DNA of 64,000 nucleotides from contig CAKRUB010000010.1 in the NCBI GenBank assembly GCA_934402375.1, positions 19,297 to 83,296 of the forward strand. The letters run 5' to 3'. Shown here piece by piece: positions 27,812 to 37,126 of the stretch. Within the stretch, counting starts at the first letter, position 1. Each line of letters starts with the position of its first letter. The stretch comes from an uncultured Acetatifactor sp. Lineage in GTDB: Bacteria; Bacillota; Clostridia; Lachnospirales; Lachnospiraceae. The position numbers were made by a program, and so were the translations under genes. The notes below the pieces were generated by a model. It saw only the letters and a program-made list of their open reading frames with translations. It searched no databases and was not told the DNA's origin.

Positions 27812-29221
27812 TCAGCCCAGCGTAATGTCATGCTCCAGACAGACACGGTTCACACACGCGACGATTTCCTCGTCCGTCAGCACCGTCACACGGCCGCCCG
27901 CATACTCGTCGTCAACCCACTTCTTGATTTCTCTTACAAGCTCGCAGTTCTTCTCCACCTGCTTGTCGCCCTTTAACTGATAATAGGTATTGATCCAGTG
28001 CGCAATTCCGGCAAGTCCAGAGGTATTGGACACCGCACAGAGCACCGGTCTCTTCAGGAATTTCTCTGTGTCAAAAATATTGTAAATTTCCTCGTTTTTC
28101 AGAAGTCCGTCCGCATGAATTCCGGCTCTTGTCACATTGAAGTTCTTTCCGACGAACGGAGTTCTCGGCGGAATCTGATAGCCGATCTCCTTCTCATAGT
28201 ATTCCGCGAGATCTGTAATTACAGTGGTATCCATGCCGTTCAGGTCGCCCTTGAGCTGTGCATATTCAAACACCATCGCCTCAAGCGGCGTGTTGCCCGT
28301 CCGCTCTCCGATACCGAACAGCGATGTGTTTACTCCGGAGCAGCCGTAAAGCCACGCCGTCGTCGAGTTGCTGACCGCCTTATAAAAATCGTTATGCCCG
28401 TGCCATTCAATCAGCTCATGAGGCACGCCGGCATGCGTGTGGATCGCATAAATAATCCCCTGCACACTTCTCGGAATAACTGCGCCGGGGTAATTCACGC
28501 CATACCCCATTGTATCGCATGCTCTGATCTTGATCGGTATTTTGTATTCCTCCATCAGCTTCATCAGCTCCAGGCAGAACGGAACCACATAACCGTAAAT
28601 ATCTGCTCTTGTAATATCCTCAAGATGACAGCGGGGACTGATGCCTTCTTCAAGGCATTCCCTGATCACGCTCAGATAATGATCCATCGCCTGTCGTCTG
28701 GTCATCTTCAGCTTCAGGAAAATATGATAATCCGAGCAGCTGACGAGGATTCCCGTCTCCTTCATGCCGATTTCCTTTACCAGCTTGAAATCCTCCTTGC
28801 TGGCACGAATCCAGCTTGTCACCTCCGGAAACTCATAGCCGCGCTCCATGCACTTATATACCGCATCCCTGTCCTTCTTGCTGTAAAGGAAAAATTCGCT
28901 GGCACGGATCATGCCCTTCGGTCCGCCGAGCTTGTGCAGGTAGTCAAAGATCGTGACGATCTGCTCCGTCGTATAAGGTGCTCTCGACTGCTGTCCGTCG
29001 CGGAACGTCGTATCGGTAATCCAGATGTTTTTCGGCATATTGTGCGGTACAATCCTGTCGTTGAACGGAATTTTCGGTATTTCAGAATAAGGGAACATAT
29101 TGCGGAATACATTCGGTTTTTCCACATCGTCCAGAATATACATATGCTCTTCTATTTCCAGAAGATTGTTTTTCTGGTTCATTGTGACCGGACGATTCTG
29201 GAAGGTATCATTCTCTCTCAT
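27812..29221 (-). CDS. Re-type citrate synthase (HMG-CoA-lyase/homocitrate-synthase-like family)
   Basis: A 469-residue DRE-TIM metallolyase. Its sequence resembles the Re-citrate synthase described in Clostridium kluyveri, which condenses oxaloacetate and acetyl-CoA with Re stereospecificity and replaces the usual citrate synthase in strict anaerobes. The DRE motif is ITDTTFRDGQQSRAPYT near residue 65, and the metal-binding HxH is EWHGHNDFYKAVSNS near 305; GERTGNTPLEAMV and VTRAGIHADGL follow. Homocitrate or 2-isopropylmalate synthase are alternatives, but the gntR-icd context supports citrate. The start at 29221 follows GGGGAAG. Confidence 0.85.
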   Translation of the reverse strand: MRENDTFQNRPVTMNQKNNLLEIEEHMYILDDVEKPNVFRNMFPYSEIPKIPFNDRIVPHNMPKNIWITDTTFRDGQQSRAPYTTEQIVTIFDYLHKLGGPKGMIRASEFFLYSKKDRDAVYKCMERGYEFPEVTSWIRASKEDFKLVKEIGMKETGILVSCSDYHIFLKLKMTRRQAMDHYLSVIRECLEEGISPRCHLEDITRADIYGYVVPFCLELMKLMEEYKIPIKIRACDTMGYGVNYPGAVIPRSVQGIIYAIHTHAGVPHELIEWHGHNDFYKAVSNSTTAWLYGCSGVNTSLFGIGERTGNTPLEAMVFEYAQLKGDLNGMDTTVITDLAEYYEKEIGYQIPPRTPFVGKNFNVTRAGIHADGLLKNEEIYNIFDTEKFLKRPVLCAVSNTSGLAGIAHWINTYYQLKGDKQVEKNCELVREIKKWVDDEYAGGRVTVLTDEEIVACVNRVCLEHDITLG

Positions 29222-29279
29222 TAGCTGTCTTCCCCTTTCCTCATAGGAACCATTTACAGTGGATTTGTCCACTGTTTGT

Positions 29280-29320
29280 ACGTCTCGTATGATTGTATAC
29301 AATTATACGAGACGTGTCAA
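29280..29320 (-). promoter_or_regulatory. Citrate synthase promoter with a 36-bp palindromic operator
   Basis: TTGACA (29315-29320), 17 bp, TACAAT (29292-29297) on the minus strand. From 29280 to 29315 runs a near-perfect palindrome: arms ACGTCTCGTAT / ATACGAGACGT around ATTGTATACAAT. The centre resembles FCD-GntR operators, and the palindrome fills the whole region between and over the boxes, so a bound repressor would block polymerase. A CAGTGG / CCACTG hairpin follows in the leader (29257-29274). Confidence 0.85.
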
Positions 29321-29360
29321 CTTTTTTCCCGAAAAGTATAAAATACATCAAGTAAAAGGC

Positions 29361-30275
29361 TCATTTCCCGTCCAGTAGTCTCTTTACATTTATCATTCCC
29401 CACCCCTGTCGGTTCCATGGAATACGAAGGTCTGTCGCCGTAAACAGCATTTTCTGCTTGCATTGTTCATTTGTCATTTCAGGATAAATCTGTAATGCCA
29501 GCGCTGCCGCTCCTGCAACAATAGGTGTCGCCATAGAGGTTCCGCTCTTTGCAATATAAGCACTCCCGTGCTTTCCGCCCCAGCGCTCATACCCCGCGTT
29601 ACAGGAGACGATCTCCGTTCCCGGTGCGACAAGATCCGGCTTTCTGGTCGTGCTGCGAATATCTCCTCTGCCGGAATAGCTCTCGCAGCGCCCCGGCATG
29701 TTCCTGTAATACAGCCCGTCATGACAGCCTACCGTCACGATCTTGTTGCTGCCGCCCACAGAGGATATGGTTCCGTTCCCGGGTCCTTTATTTCCCGCTG
29801 CGCACACAACCAGAATACCACTGTTCCACAGCTTCTCCATCATCTCCCGCAGTGCAATTTCCTTCGCCTGTTCCTCGAGACTGCCAATGCCTACGGAAAT
29901 ATTCAGAATCCTGATATGATATCTTTCTTTCAGGGCAAGAATCCATTCAAGCCCCTCCAGCATGACCTCCGCAGAGCCATCACCATTTTCATCCAGCACC
30001 TTTCCGACAATCAGCCCTGACTCCGGCGCCATGCCCTGATACCTTCCGTCAGACAGTCCGCCACTGCCGCAGAGAATACCGCAGACATGCGTTCCATGTC
30101 CATTGTCATCATACATCAGATTCCTGCCTCCGACAAAGTCCCGGAAATAAAGCACCTTACCTGCCAGATCTGGGTGCCGTGCCACCCCGGAATCAAGCAC
30201 AGCTATCGTCACACCCTTTTCCCCATCCTGTTTCCGTCTCGGCATAACTCCGAGCTGTTCCCTCACTCGCTGCAT
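29361..30275 (-). CDS. S8 family serine peptidase (subtilase)
   Basis: A 304-residue subtilase with the triad Asp in TIAVLDSGVARHPDL (near residue 28), His in DDNGHGTHVCGILCG (near 61) and Ser in KSGTSMATPIVAGAAALA (near 245). The oxyanion Asn is in CAAGNKGPGNG. There is no signal peptide or propeptide, so it resembles intracellular or AprX-like subtilases. The start at 30275 has no clear ribosome site and lies 6 bp from the base of the neighbouring terminator; an ATG at 30245 is another possibility. It faces away from no partner and its target is unknown. Confidence 0.85.
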   Translation of the reverse strand: MQRVREQLGVMPRRKQDGEKGVTIAVLDSGVARHPDLAGKVLYFRDFVGGRNLMYDDNGHGTHVCGILCGSGGLSDGRYQGMAPESGLIVGKVLDENGDGSAEVMLEGLEWILALKERYHIRILNISVGIGSLEEQAKEIALREMMEKLWNSGILVVCAAGNKGPGNGTISSVGGSNKIVTVGCHDGLYYRNMPGRCESYSGRGDIRSTTRKPDLVAPGTEIVSCNAGYERWGGKHGSAYIAKSGTSMATPIVAGAAALALQIYPEMTNEQCKQKMLFTATDLRIPWNRQGWGMINVKRLLDGK

Positions 30276-30280
30276 ATTAC

Positions 30281-30328
30281 AAAACGTCCCGGCATAATAT
30301 TTAATTCTATACTATGCCCGGACGTTTT
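30281..30328 (-). terminator. Terminator of the sortase-LRR operon
   Basis: AAAACGTCC-GGCATA / TATGCC-GGACGTTTT stem with one unpaired C on each side and a 12-14 nt A/T-rich loop; T-runs on both strands. It closes the LRR gene that ends at 30353. Confidence 0.85.
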
Positions 30329-30352
30329 CTATTGTTCTAAGGAGTATGCTGC

Positions 30353-32263
30353 TCACTTTCCATAGATGCCGATCATTCCGGTATGGGAAAGTCTGATCTT
30401 CAGGCATTCCGTGTCCTCCAGAATCACCCGTTCCGCATCCGTTGTCTCCAGCTGACCATTCCGGTCAAGTGTCACCACCTCAAGCTCCTGTCCTATAAGC
30501 TCTGTGGGAATCGGAATGGTTACTGTCAGAACGCTTCGCCCCAGCTGCATCAGAGGTATGGCGCTGTTATCCGTAAGCCGCAGCTCGTAAGCTGCCATCT
30601 GCTTTGGCATAGCGGTCTGCATTGCACGCGTCCATGCCTTTTCAAGCGCTGAATTGTCTTCTTGTGTGCTCACCCGCAGCAGATAGCTTGTCGCTGCGCC
30701 GGTAAGCTCTGCGGCTGACGGCCGGATGCCCGTCACAGTGACTCCCTGCTGGGTTCTGTCTGCCCTGATATTCCGAAACGCCTCATTGGAAAGTCTTGTT
30801 GCGGACGTCTCATAGGTCTCTTCCGGTCGTTCTCCCATGTAGACCACATCCGCCTTACCGAGAGCCTTCAAGCCGACCTCCTTCACGGATACCGGAAGCT
30901 TTATCACGTCAAGACTGTTACATCCGCTGAAGGCTCTGTCCTTGATCTGCAAAACATTGTCCCCGAGCGTCACTTTTTTCAGGCTTCCACAGTTTTCAAA
31001 GGCAGCCTCGCCGATCACCTGCAGGCTGTCCGGCAGTCTGACACTCTCGATCTCGTCATGTCCCGCAAACACCTCCGCCGCAATCACGCGGACACCTCCC
31101 GGAATCGCGATCTGACTGTTATTTCCGCTGTATGCCAGAAGCACACCGCCGTTGACCAGAAACTCCTCCGAACCGTTCTTAAAATTCTCTATGTATGCCG
31201 TGTGGTCGAATGCCTTTGGCTCCACATTCATCACCGTATCGGGAAGCGTAAGCTCTTCCAGACTGTCACAATGATAGAATGCGCCATAGCAGATATCGGT
31301 CACTCCCTGCGGCAGTTCAATGCTCACGAGAGAGCTTCTCGCGAAGGCAAACTGTCCGATCTCGGTAATGCTCTCCGGCAGGATCATGTCCACCAGCGAG
31401 TCATTCCTGTAAAATGCCTGATCCGCCACGATCTGTCCATCGACAATCCTATACTTCGACAGTCGGGACACCGGACGCTCGGAAGACACCTCTGCATCTG
31501 CCTCCGGCGCAGGTGTCTCTGTTTTTGTCTCTCTGATCTGCATGTCGTCCGAGTTCATCAGCACCACTGCGCTGTTTCCGACGACGATGGTGCTTCCAAT
31601 CTCTGTCCCCGGTTCCGGCGTTGGCTCCGGTGTCGGTTCCGGCGTCGGCGTCGTCTCCGCGCTTGCAGCGTCCTGCGGCGCATCGCTATAGCCTGCCATT
31701 GACTTCTGTTTTTCATAAAAGGTCTGTGAAAAGGTTTCCGCCGCAGAACCCTCCTCGCAGTGGATCGTCAGCTTCGCACATCCATCAAAAGCAGTTTCAT
31801 GAATCGTTACCGTTTCCGGTGGAATCGTAACGTCTGTCAGATTGGCGCAGTCGCCAAATGCCTGTGCACCGATTGCGCTTATGTTCTGTGGAATTGTCAT
31901 CTGCTTCAGACCCGTACATCCCGCAAAAGCGTAATCTCCGATCTCCGTAAGCCCTTTCCCGAGTGCAACCGTCCCAAGCTGATCGCAGCCCCAGAACGCA
32001 TAACCGTCGATCCGTTTCACGGAGTCCGGAATCACAACGCTCTCCACATGCGTATTTCCTTCAAACGCGCTCTGTCCGATCGCGTCAACCGTGTCGGGGA
32101 TCGTCACATTCGCCTCCGTCCCCTGATACTTCGTCAACGTGCTTCCCTTAATTACAAAATCGGAAGCAGACGCCGCAGCATCTGCCTCCGAAACGGAAAG
32201 CGCCATACTGAACAGTGCTGCAAGAACAAGCAGAACACTCAAGAGTTTTCTTCTCTTTTTCAT
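30353..32263 (-). CDS. Secreted BspA-type leucine-rich repeat protein (LRR_5)
   Basis: A 636-residue secreted protein. A signal peptide covers residues 1-30 (KKRRKLLSVLLVLAALFSMALSVSEADA). Two blocks of BspA-like LRR_5 repeats (about 35-190 and 270-470) show the motif IGxxAFxxCxxLxxVxIPxxVxxIxxxAF. A Thr/Glu/Pro-rich linker with TPEPTPEP repeats separates them. The last 160 residues are a separate beta-rich domain (SATSYLLRVSTQEDNSALEKAW ... RLSHTGMIGIYGK). No sorting signal or membrane anchor is visible at the C-terminus. It is last in an operon behind sortase B and the larger LRR protein. The family acts in adhesion; its ligand is unknown. Confidence 0.85.
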   Translation of the reverse strand: MKKRRKLLSVLLVLAALFSMALSVSEADAAASASDFVIKGSTLTKYQGTEANVTIPDTVDAIGQSAFEGNTHVESVVIPDSVKRIDGYAFWGCDQLGTVALGKGLTEIGDYAFAGCTGLKQMTIPQNISAIGAQAFGDCANLTDVTIPPETVTIHETAFDGCAKLTIHCEEGSAAETFSQTFYEKQKSMAGYSDAPQDAASAETTPTPEPTPEPTPEPGTEIGSTIVVGNSAVVLMNSDDMQIRETKTETPAPEADAEVSSERPVSRLSKYRIVDGQIVADQAFYRNDSLVDMILPESITEIGQFAFARSSLVSIELPQGVTDICYGAFYHCDSLEELTLPDTVMNVEPKAFDHTAYIENFKNGSEEFLVNGGVLLAYSGNNSQIAIPGGVRVIAAEVFAGHDEIESVRLPDSLQVIGEAAFENCGSLKKVTLGDNVLQIKDRAFSGCNSLDVIKLPVSVKEVGLKALGKADVVYMGERPEETYETSATRLSNEAFRNIRADRTQQGVTVTGIRPSAAELTGAATSYLLRVSTQEDNSALEKAWTRAMQTAMPKQMAAYELRLTDNSAIPLMQLGRSVLTVTIPIPTELIGQELEVVTLDRNGQLETTDAERVILEDTECLKIRLSHTGMIGIYGK

Positions 32264-32288
32264 ATGCCTTCCTTTACCTGCATCCTTC

Positions 32289-35200
32289 TCAGACGCGAGC
32301 CTTCACTTTAACCTTTTCTTTTCTCCTGCTGTCCTTCTGCATGAACATTACAAAGGACAGGCACGCAAGTCCAACGGACAGGAACCACTTCGGATGAATT
32401 CCGTCTCCTGTCTTCGGCGTACTGTCAGCTACAGTTCCATCTGACAGTCTGGTCGTATCAACATAGATGACATAAGGCGAAAAATGCTCTGCCGTAAACG
32501 TCACACAGGAAACACCGTTAATCGTTGTAAACTTCGGGGACAGCTTATCCAGTCTGTCATTCACAACTCCGGCAACCTTGTTGTTTCCGGCATAGGTGAT
32601 CAGGGAATCCGGCAGCGGCAGTGTTATCTTCACTGAAAGCCCCGTGGTATCTGTGATCTTATTGGTTCCGGTGGAATCGTACAAGGTAATATCCATCGGG
32701 AAATACTTAATATTGCTTATGTCATTTCCGTACTCTGCCATCAATGCACGGATAATTGCCTCTGTCGTGGTGCTGCTCTCGCTGATCTTGATTACGAAAT
32801 TGTCCGAAGACCCGTTCACAACCGCCTGGACAACGCCGGTATTGGACAATCCGTTCTTATCAATGACTACGGTTGTTCCGGTATTCTTAACCGTACCGGT
32901 AGTACCGCTCGGACGGTTCGTGTTTGACGAGGAAGAATTACCTGTTCCCGTCGTTTTATTTCCGGAGGTATTTCCTGTTCCGGTGCCCGAGCCAGCCGCC
33001 CTATAGTGTGCCGTCACCGTGACATTGGATGCAGGCATCGTAATTACGGTTGCAGACAGCACGGCACTTGCAAGGGGCGTTGACGCAGGATCAATCGTCC
33101 AATGGCTGAACTCCTGTCCCGCAGCCGGATCATTTGCAATGACGATCGGCTGTGAGCCGGCCACATAGCTTCCCGAACCGGAACCATTCTGTACGGTCAG
33201 GGTATACAGCGTCGCATTGGTTGTGCCGCCATTGTTTCCATTATCGGAACCGGAGCTGCCCGAACTGCTTCCACTGCCGGAATTGGAGCTGCCCGAACTG
33301 CTTCCACTGCCGGAATCAGAGCTGCCGGAGCTGCTTCCACTGCCGGAACCGCTGCCGGAATCAGAGCCGTTGTTCCCGCTGTCAGAGGTCTTCTCATACT
33401 GCGCATAGGTCTTGTAAGTCGTTCCCTCCATCACAGTAGGAATATTTGTAATTGCCGGACGCCAGCCGGTAAAGGTATAGCCTTCCCTCGTCGGCGACTG
33501 CGGTACGATACAGTCTTCACCGGGCGTTACTCTCTGTGTATAGATAATGCTGTCATCCCAGTCGACAAACTCAACCGTTGTCTTCACCTCGGAAGAGTCA
33601 ATCGTCCTCCATTGAGCGATGCAATCAATGTCCTTGCTTACATTCGTCACATCAGAAGGATACCAGCCCGTAAATACATACCCATCTCTTGTAGGTGTCA
33701 GCACCGGAAGCGTTGCGCTTCCGCCGAGAGGCACGATCTGTTCGTCGACAAAACGCACTGTCGGCAGTCCGTCCTCATCCTGTACCCAGAAATTCACCTT
33801 GAAGGTCGTGGAAGGCGGTGCCTGCGTAATAAGGATATTGTCATATTCATTCGCATACCATGCCGCTGCCGAATCCTCTTCACAGTAGAACTCAATCGTC
33901 TTATAGCCCGGATCGGTGTAACCTTCTTCCGTACTGTCTACCGGATAGGTCGTTGTGTTAAATGCGCACTGATCGATGATCGAAACACTGTTCGGAATCG
34001 CCAGATAGCGCAGATTACTGTTATAGAACGCATCCTTACTGATAGAGCGGCAGGTCGTCGGCAGTGATACGTTATACAGGCTGCTGGTATTTCTGAACGC
34101 ACTCTCAGGCACATTGCCGATACTGCTCTCGGAAAGATCAACCGTTCCGATCTCACTGCAACCCATGAATGCCTCTTCCGCCAGACCGGTAATGCCTTCC
34201 AGCTCCGAAGCGGCAACCGTTCCTGCGGTACCGTACGATCCCCTGCTTTCAAGACATTGCACGACATAGTCCTTAGAGCCATCCTTCAACCCGTAGATAA
34301 TGGAGCGGTCTGTCACAAAATACGGTCCACCGCCGAAGTCAACCGTCTGAAGCTTCGGACATTTGCTGAAGGGACGAAGCCCCATCGTCGTCACACTAGG
34401 CGAGATCAAAACATTGGTGAGGTTCTGGTTATTGTCAAAAGCATAATTTCCGATTTCACCGCCGCCCGCAGACATATTGAAGGTGCTCAGCTTATAGTCA
34501 TTTGTAAGCCCGTTCTTATCTGTGTACGTCGTGTCCTTAAGTGCAAACGCATAATCATCCATCTTCGCAGTACCGCCTGTGATGGAAATCGTTGTCAGCG
34601 CCGTACAGCCATCAAACATATAGGGTGTGTATTCTGCAAGATCCTCAAACGTAATTGTCTGGATATCTGTATCTGCATAGGAGCCTGCCGCCCTGGTGAC
34701 GTTATATCCGCCGTTGCCGTCATCTGTCACCGTCGCGCCATTGAACAGCCCTGATGTCACGGCTTTGACCCCCTGTGGAATCACAGGATTCAGGGATGCC
34801 CTGATGATCTCCCACTGGTTTGCCGCCACCTCCGTCGCCGGATTGGTCAGCCATGTCAGATATGCCTGAACCGCCTCAAGCGCTGCCGTTCCGAGATCAT
34901 CCGTCATATAGGGATAATTAGCCTTCGTATACTCGCCGCCGGTAAGCTTCGTGAAAGAAGGATACCCGACCAGAGTCGCCGCGCCGCTGCCCGTGACCGG
35001 ATTCTCCTCGTACTGAATCTCAAGGTTGGTAGGCCAGCCACTGTAATAGGTAATAAAAGTCTTCGGCTGAGATCCCTGCGTTGTCGCGTTGATATAGCTG
35101 CTCGCGCTCATCGCATAATCATAAGGAACAATTCCCGTGCCGACTGTTCCTGTAAAGGTCAGCTTCGGCTTCTCATTCAGATAAGTACTTTCTGTAGGAC

Positions 35201-37121
35201 AGCCTGCCGAATGCAGATTAACTACCTGCGTTGCGAAAGCATCCTGTCCAATGTACTGGACGCTTCCCGCGTTTGCAAAGATAACATTCTCAAGATTATG
35301 GCAGCCCTTGAAGGCTCCCTCATTGATTCTTGTCACCGTTGCGGGTATCGTGATCTTCTTCAGATAGCAGTTTGCGGAGAAACAGCCCGAATTGATTGCC
35401 GATACGCCGTAAGGTCCGATCGCCACGGGGATCTGTACCTCTGCCACCCGATCCTCCATTGTAAAATTAATCAGTTCATTCGCAGAGTTGACCTGATACA
35501 TGACCTCGGTGGTCTCATAAATCGGTTTGCCCTCACTGTCCGTTCCGGTCTGAATCGGATTTCCGTTTGCGTCTACCTTTGTCTCATGCATGATGATCTC
35601 ATACAGGTCTCTGTCCGAATATTTGAACGCGATGGCATTTGCCTTCGTAAACTCATGCGTCTCCGAAGTTCCCGCCGCCTCAAAGTAAATCCTCTCAGGT
35701 ACATCCTCTTTAAAGTCTTCGACCGTATAATTGCTCTGCGAAGCTCCAAAGCTCGTATAAGGGCTCAACGCTCCGACATGGAGCAGCGAGCTACAGCCCT
35801 CAAAATTATTGACATCAATCACATCAGACGAATTGTCGACCGCCTCAGGGAAAATCACCTCTGCCAGACCGGTACAGTTCTTGAACACGGAATAACCGAT
35901 CTTCTCAAGATTAACTTTCTTGCCCTGTGCACTTCCCGTCAGGTCAAGCACACCGCTCACAGAGGTTCTGCCGAGATCCGTACAGCCCTCAAAAGCATGG
36001 TCATAGATTGCCGTGACACCGCTGGGCACTGCAAAGCTGCGCAGTGAGCGGCAGTTCCAAAACGTATAGTCAGAAATATAGGTCAGGTTCGACGTAAAGT
36101 CGATACCGATCTCCGTCATATTCGTACAGTTTGCAAAGGCATATTTCCCGACCTCTTCCAGACCGTTTCCAAACTTGACATACTCAAGGTTCGCGCAGCT
36201 GTAAAAGGCATAGTTTCCGATACCCTTCAGGTTTTCACCGATTGTCAATCTGACAATATTATTGTTTCCGGCAAAAACACCCCTTGACTCATCGGTATTT
36301 ACCGTGCCTTCCGCAACCACCCACTCCCGAACAACCTTTCCGTTGTCCATGCTGGTCGTTCCACCTGTGTATGCCGTCAGATACTGGTTTCCGATATAGG
36401 CAACCGTCTGCTTACGAATCCACTGATGCGTCTCCTCATCCGTTCTGACATAGATGCTTCCGTCCTTCAATTTATAAGCGGTTCCGACCGCAGCCGTTGC
36501 ATCGTTCGCTGTCGCATTGTCATCCCTGTAATAGAAAGTATTCAGCGCCGCGGTTCTATCCCAATTCCTGTCCTCCCTCGAACAGGGCATGAGGGTCGGA
36601 TCGGTAAACTCTCCCGTACCGTTTCCGGAGACATCCAGAAGCTCCTCCCTCTCCGCAGCGATATAGTACAGAGGCTCCCTGCTCTGGCTCACCGCCACAT
36701 AACCGCCGTTTGAACCATCGTTCTTCTGATATTTTGCATAAGCGTCCACGGTATCCGGGATCGTCAGGGCGTTGTTTGTCAGGTTTCCGGCGCTGTAGCC
36801 CAGAATGACTGCAATGTAATTCGAGCTGGATGCAGACTCTCTTACATAGGCAAAACGGAACACTCCATCCTCGTTCGTGAAAATATTCTGTTCATTGACA
36901 TCAATCAGCGGAATCTTGGACTTGTTCTCTGCCTTTATCTGCTGATCCCATGTCAGATCAGATTGATAGCCAGCCGCACTCGCCGGATCCGCCTGAACCT
37001 GTCTGAGTCCGTCTGTCGGGATTGCCGCCACCACAAGCGCCGAAACCAGAAACAGGGTTCCCAGCGTCCTGCGAACCGATCTTTTCAATCTTCTTGCTTT
37101 TTTCTTCACAATGTTTGTCAT
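32289..37121 (-). CDS. Large BspA-type LRR surface protein with sortase signal
   Basis: A 1610-residue cell-surface protein. A basic N-terminus and hydrophobic core (residues 15-40) form the signal peptide. Many LRR_5 repeats cover about 250-1060. Two Listeria-Bacteroides (InlB B-type) repeats follow (PTRDGYVFTGWYPSDVT, PTREGYTFTGWRPAI), then a Ser/Gly stalk, another beta-rich domain and a C-terminal ...STPKTGDG.. motif, hydrophobic stretch and KDSRRKEK tail. That is a sorting signal of the (S/N/T)PxTG kind rather than LPxTG, and fits the neighbouring sortase B. The start at 37121 is preferred to 37127 because GGAG then sits 8 bases away; the sortase stop overlaps this region. Confidence 0.88.
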   Translation of the reverse strand: MTNIVKKKARRLKRSVRRTLGTLFLVSALVVAAIPTDGLRQVQADPASAAGYQSDLTWDQQIKAENKSKIPLIDVNEQNIFTNEDGVFRFAYVRESASSSNYIAVILGYSAGNLTNNALTIPDTVDAYAKYQKNDGSNGGYVAVSQSREPLYYIAAEREELLDVSGNGTGEFTDPTLMPCSREDRNWDRTAALNTFYYRDDNATANDATAAVGTAYKLKDGSIYVRTDEETHQWIRKQTVAYIGNQYLTAYTGGTTSMDNGKVVREWVVAEGTVNTDESRGVFAGNNNIVRLTIGENLKGIGNYAFYSCANLEYVKFGNGLEEVGKYAFANCTNMTEIGIDFTSNLTYISDYTFWNCRSLRSFAVPSGVTAIYDHAFEGCTDLGRTSVSGVLDLTGSAQGKKVNLEKIGYSVFKNCTGLAEVIFPEAVDNSSDVIDVNNFEGCSSLLHVGALSPYTSFGASQSNYTVEDFKEDVPERIYFEAAGTSETHEFTKANAIAFKYSDRDLYEIIMHETKVDANGNPIQTGTDSEGKPIYETTEVMYQVNSANELINFTMEDRVAEVQIPVAIGPYGVSAINSGCFSANCYLKKITIPATVTRINEGAFKGCHNLENVIFANAGSVQYIGQDAFATQVVNLHSAGCPTESTYLNEKPKLTFTGTVGTGIVPYDYAMSASSYINATTQGSQPKTFITYYSGWPTNLEIQYEENPVTGSGAATLVGYPSFTKLTGGEYTKANYPYMTDDLGTAALEAVQAYLTWLTNPATEVAANQWEIIRASLNPVIPQGVKAVTSGLFNGATVTDDGNGGYNVTRAAGSYADTDIQTITFEDLAEYTPYMFDGCTALTTISITGGTAKMDDYAFALKDTTYTDKNGLTNDYKLSTFNMSAGGGEIGNYAFDNNQNLTNVLISPSVTTMGLRPFSKCPKLQTVDFGGGPYFVTDRSIIYGLKDGSKDYVVQCLESRGSYGTAGTVAASELEGITGLAEEAFMGCSEIGTVDLSESSIGNVPESAFRNTSSLYNVSLPTTCRSISKDAFYNSNLRYLAIPNSVSIIDQCAFNTTTYPVDSTEEGYTDPGYKTIEFYCEEDSAAAWYANEYDNILITQAPPSTTFKVNFWVQDEDGLPTVRFVDEQIVPLGGSATLPVLTPTRDGYVFTGWYPSDVTNVSKDIDCIAQWRTIDSSEVKTTVEFVDWDDSIIYTQRVTPGEDCIVPQSPTREGYTFTGWRPAITNIPTVMEGTTYKTYAQYEKTSDSGNNGSDSGSGSGSGSSSGSSDSGSGSSSGSSNSGSGSSSGSSGSDNGNNGGTTNATLYTLTVQNGSGSGSYVAGSQPIVIANDPAAGQEFSHWTIDPASTPLASAVLSATVITMPASNVTVTAHYRAAGSGTGTGNTSGNKTTGTGNSSSSNTNRPSGTTGTVKNTGTTVVIDKNGLSNTGVVQAVVNGSSDNFVIKISESSTTTEAIIRALMAEYGNDISNIKYFPMDITLYDSTGTNKITDTTGLSVKITLPLPDSLITYAGNNKVAGVVNDRLDKLSPKFTTINGVSCVTFTAEHFSPYVIYVDTTRLSDGTVADSTPKTGDGIHPKWFLSVGLACLSFVMFMQKDSRRKEKVKVKARV
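33252..33350 (-). repeat. Three 33-bp tandem repeats coding the Ser/Gly stalk
   Basis: Unit GGAGCTGCCCGAACTGCTTC... (33 bp, plus-strand sense) occurs three times with few changes and encodes an 11-residue Ser/Gly/Asn/Asp unit. Flanking partial units extend the stalk. Copy number may vary between strains. Confidence 0.8.
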
Positions 37122-37126
37122 TACCA

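Noticed and set aside
33152..33439. Tandem repeats that might be a CRISPR array
   Set aside because: The units are contiguous 33-bp coding repeats without spacers and encode the Ser/Gly stalk in frame.
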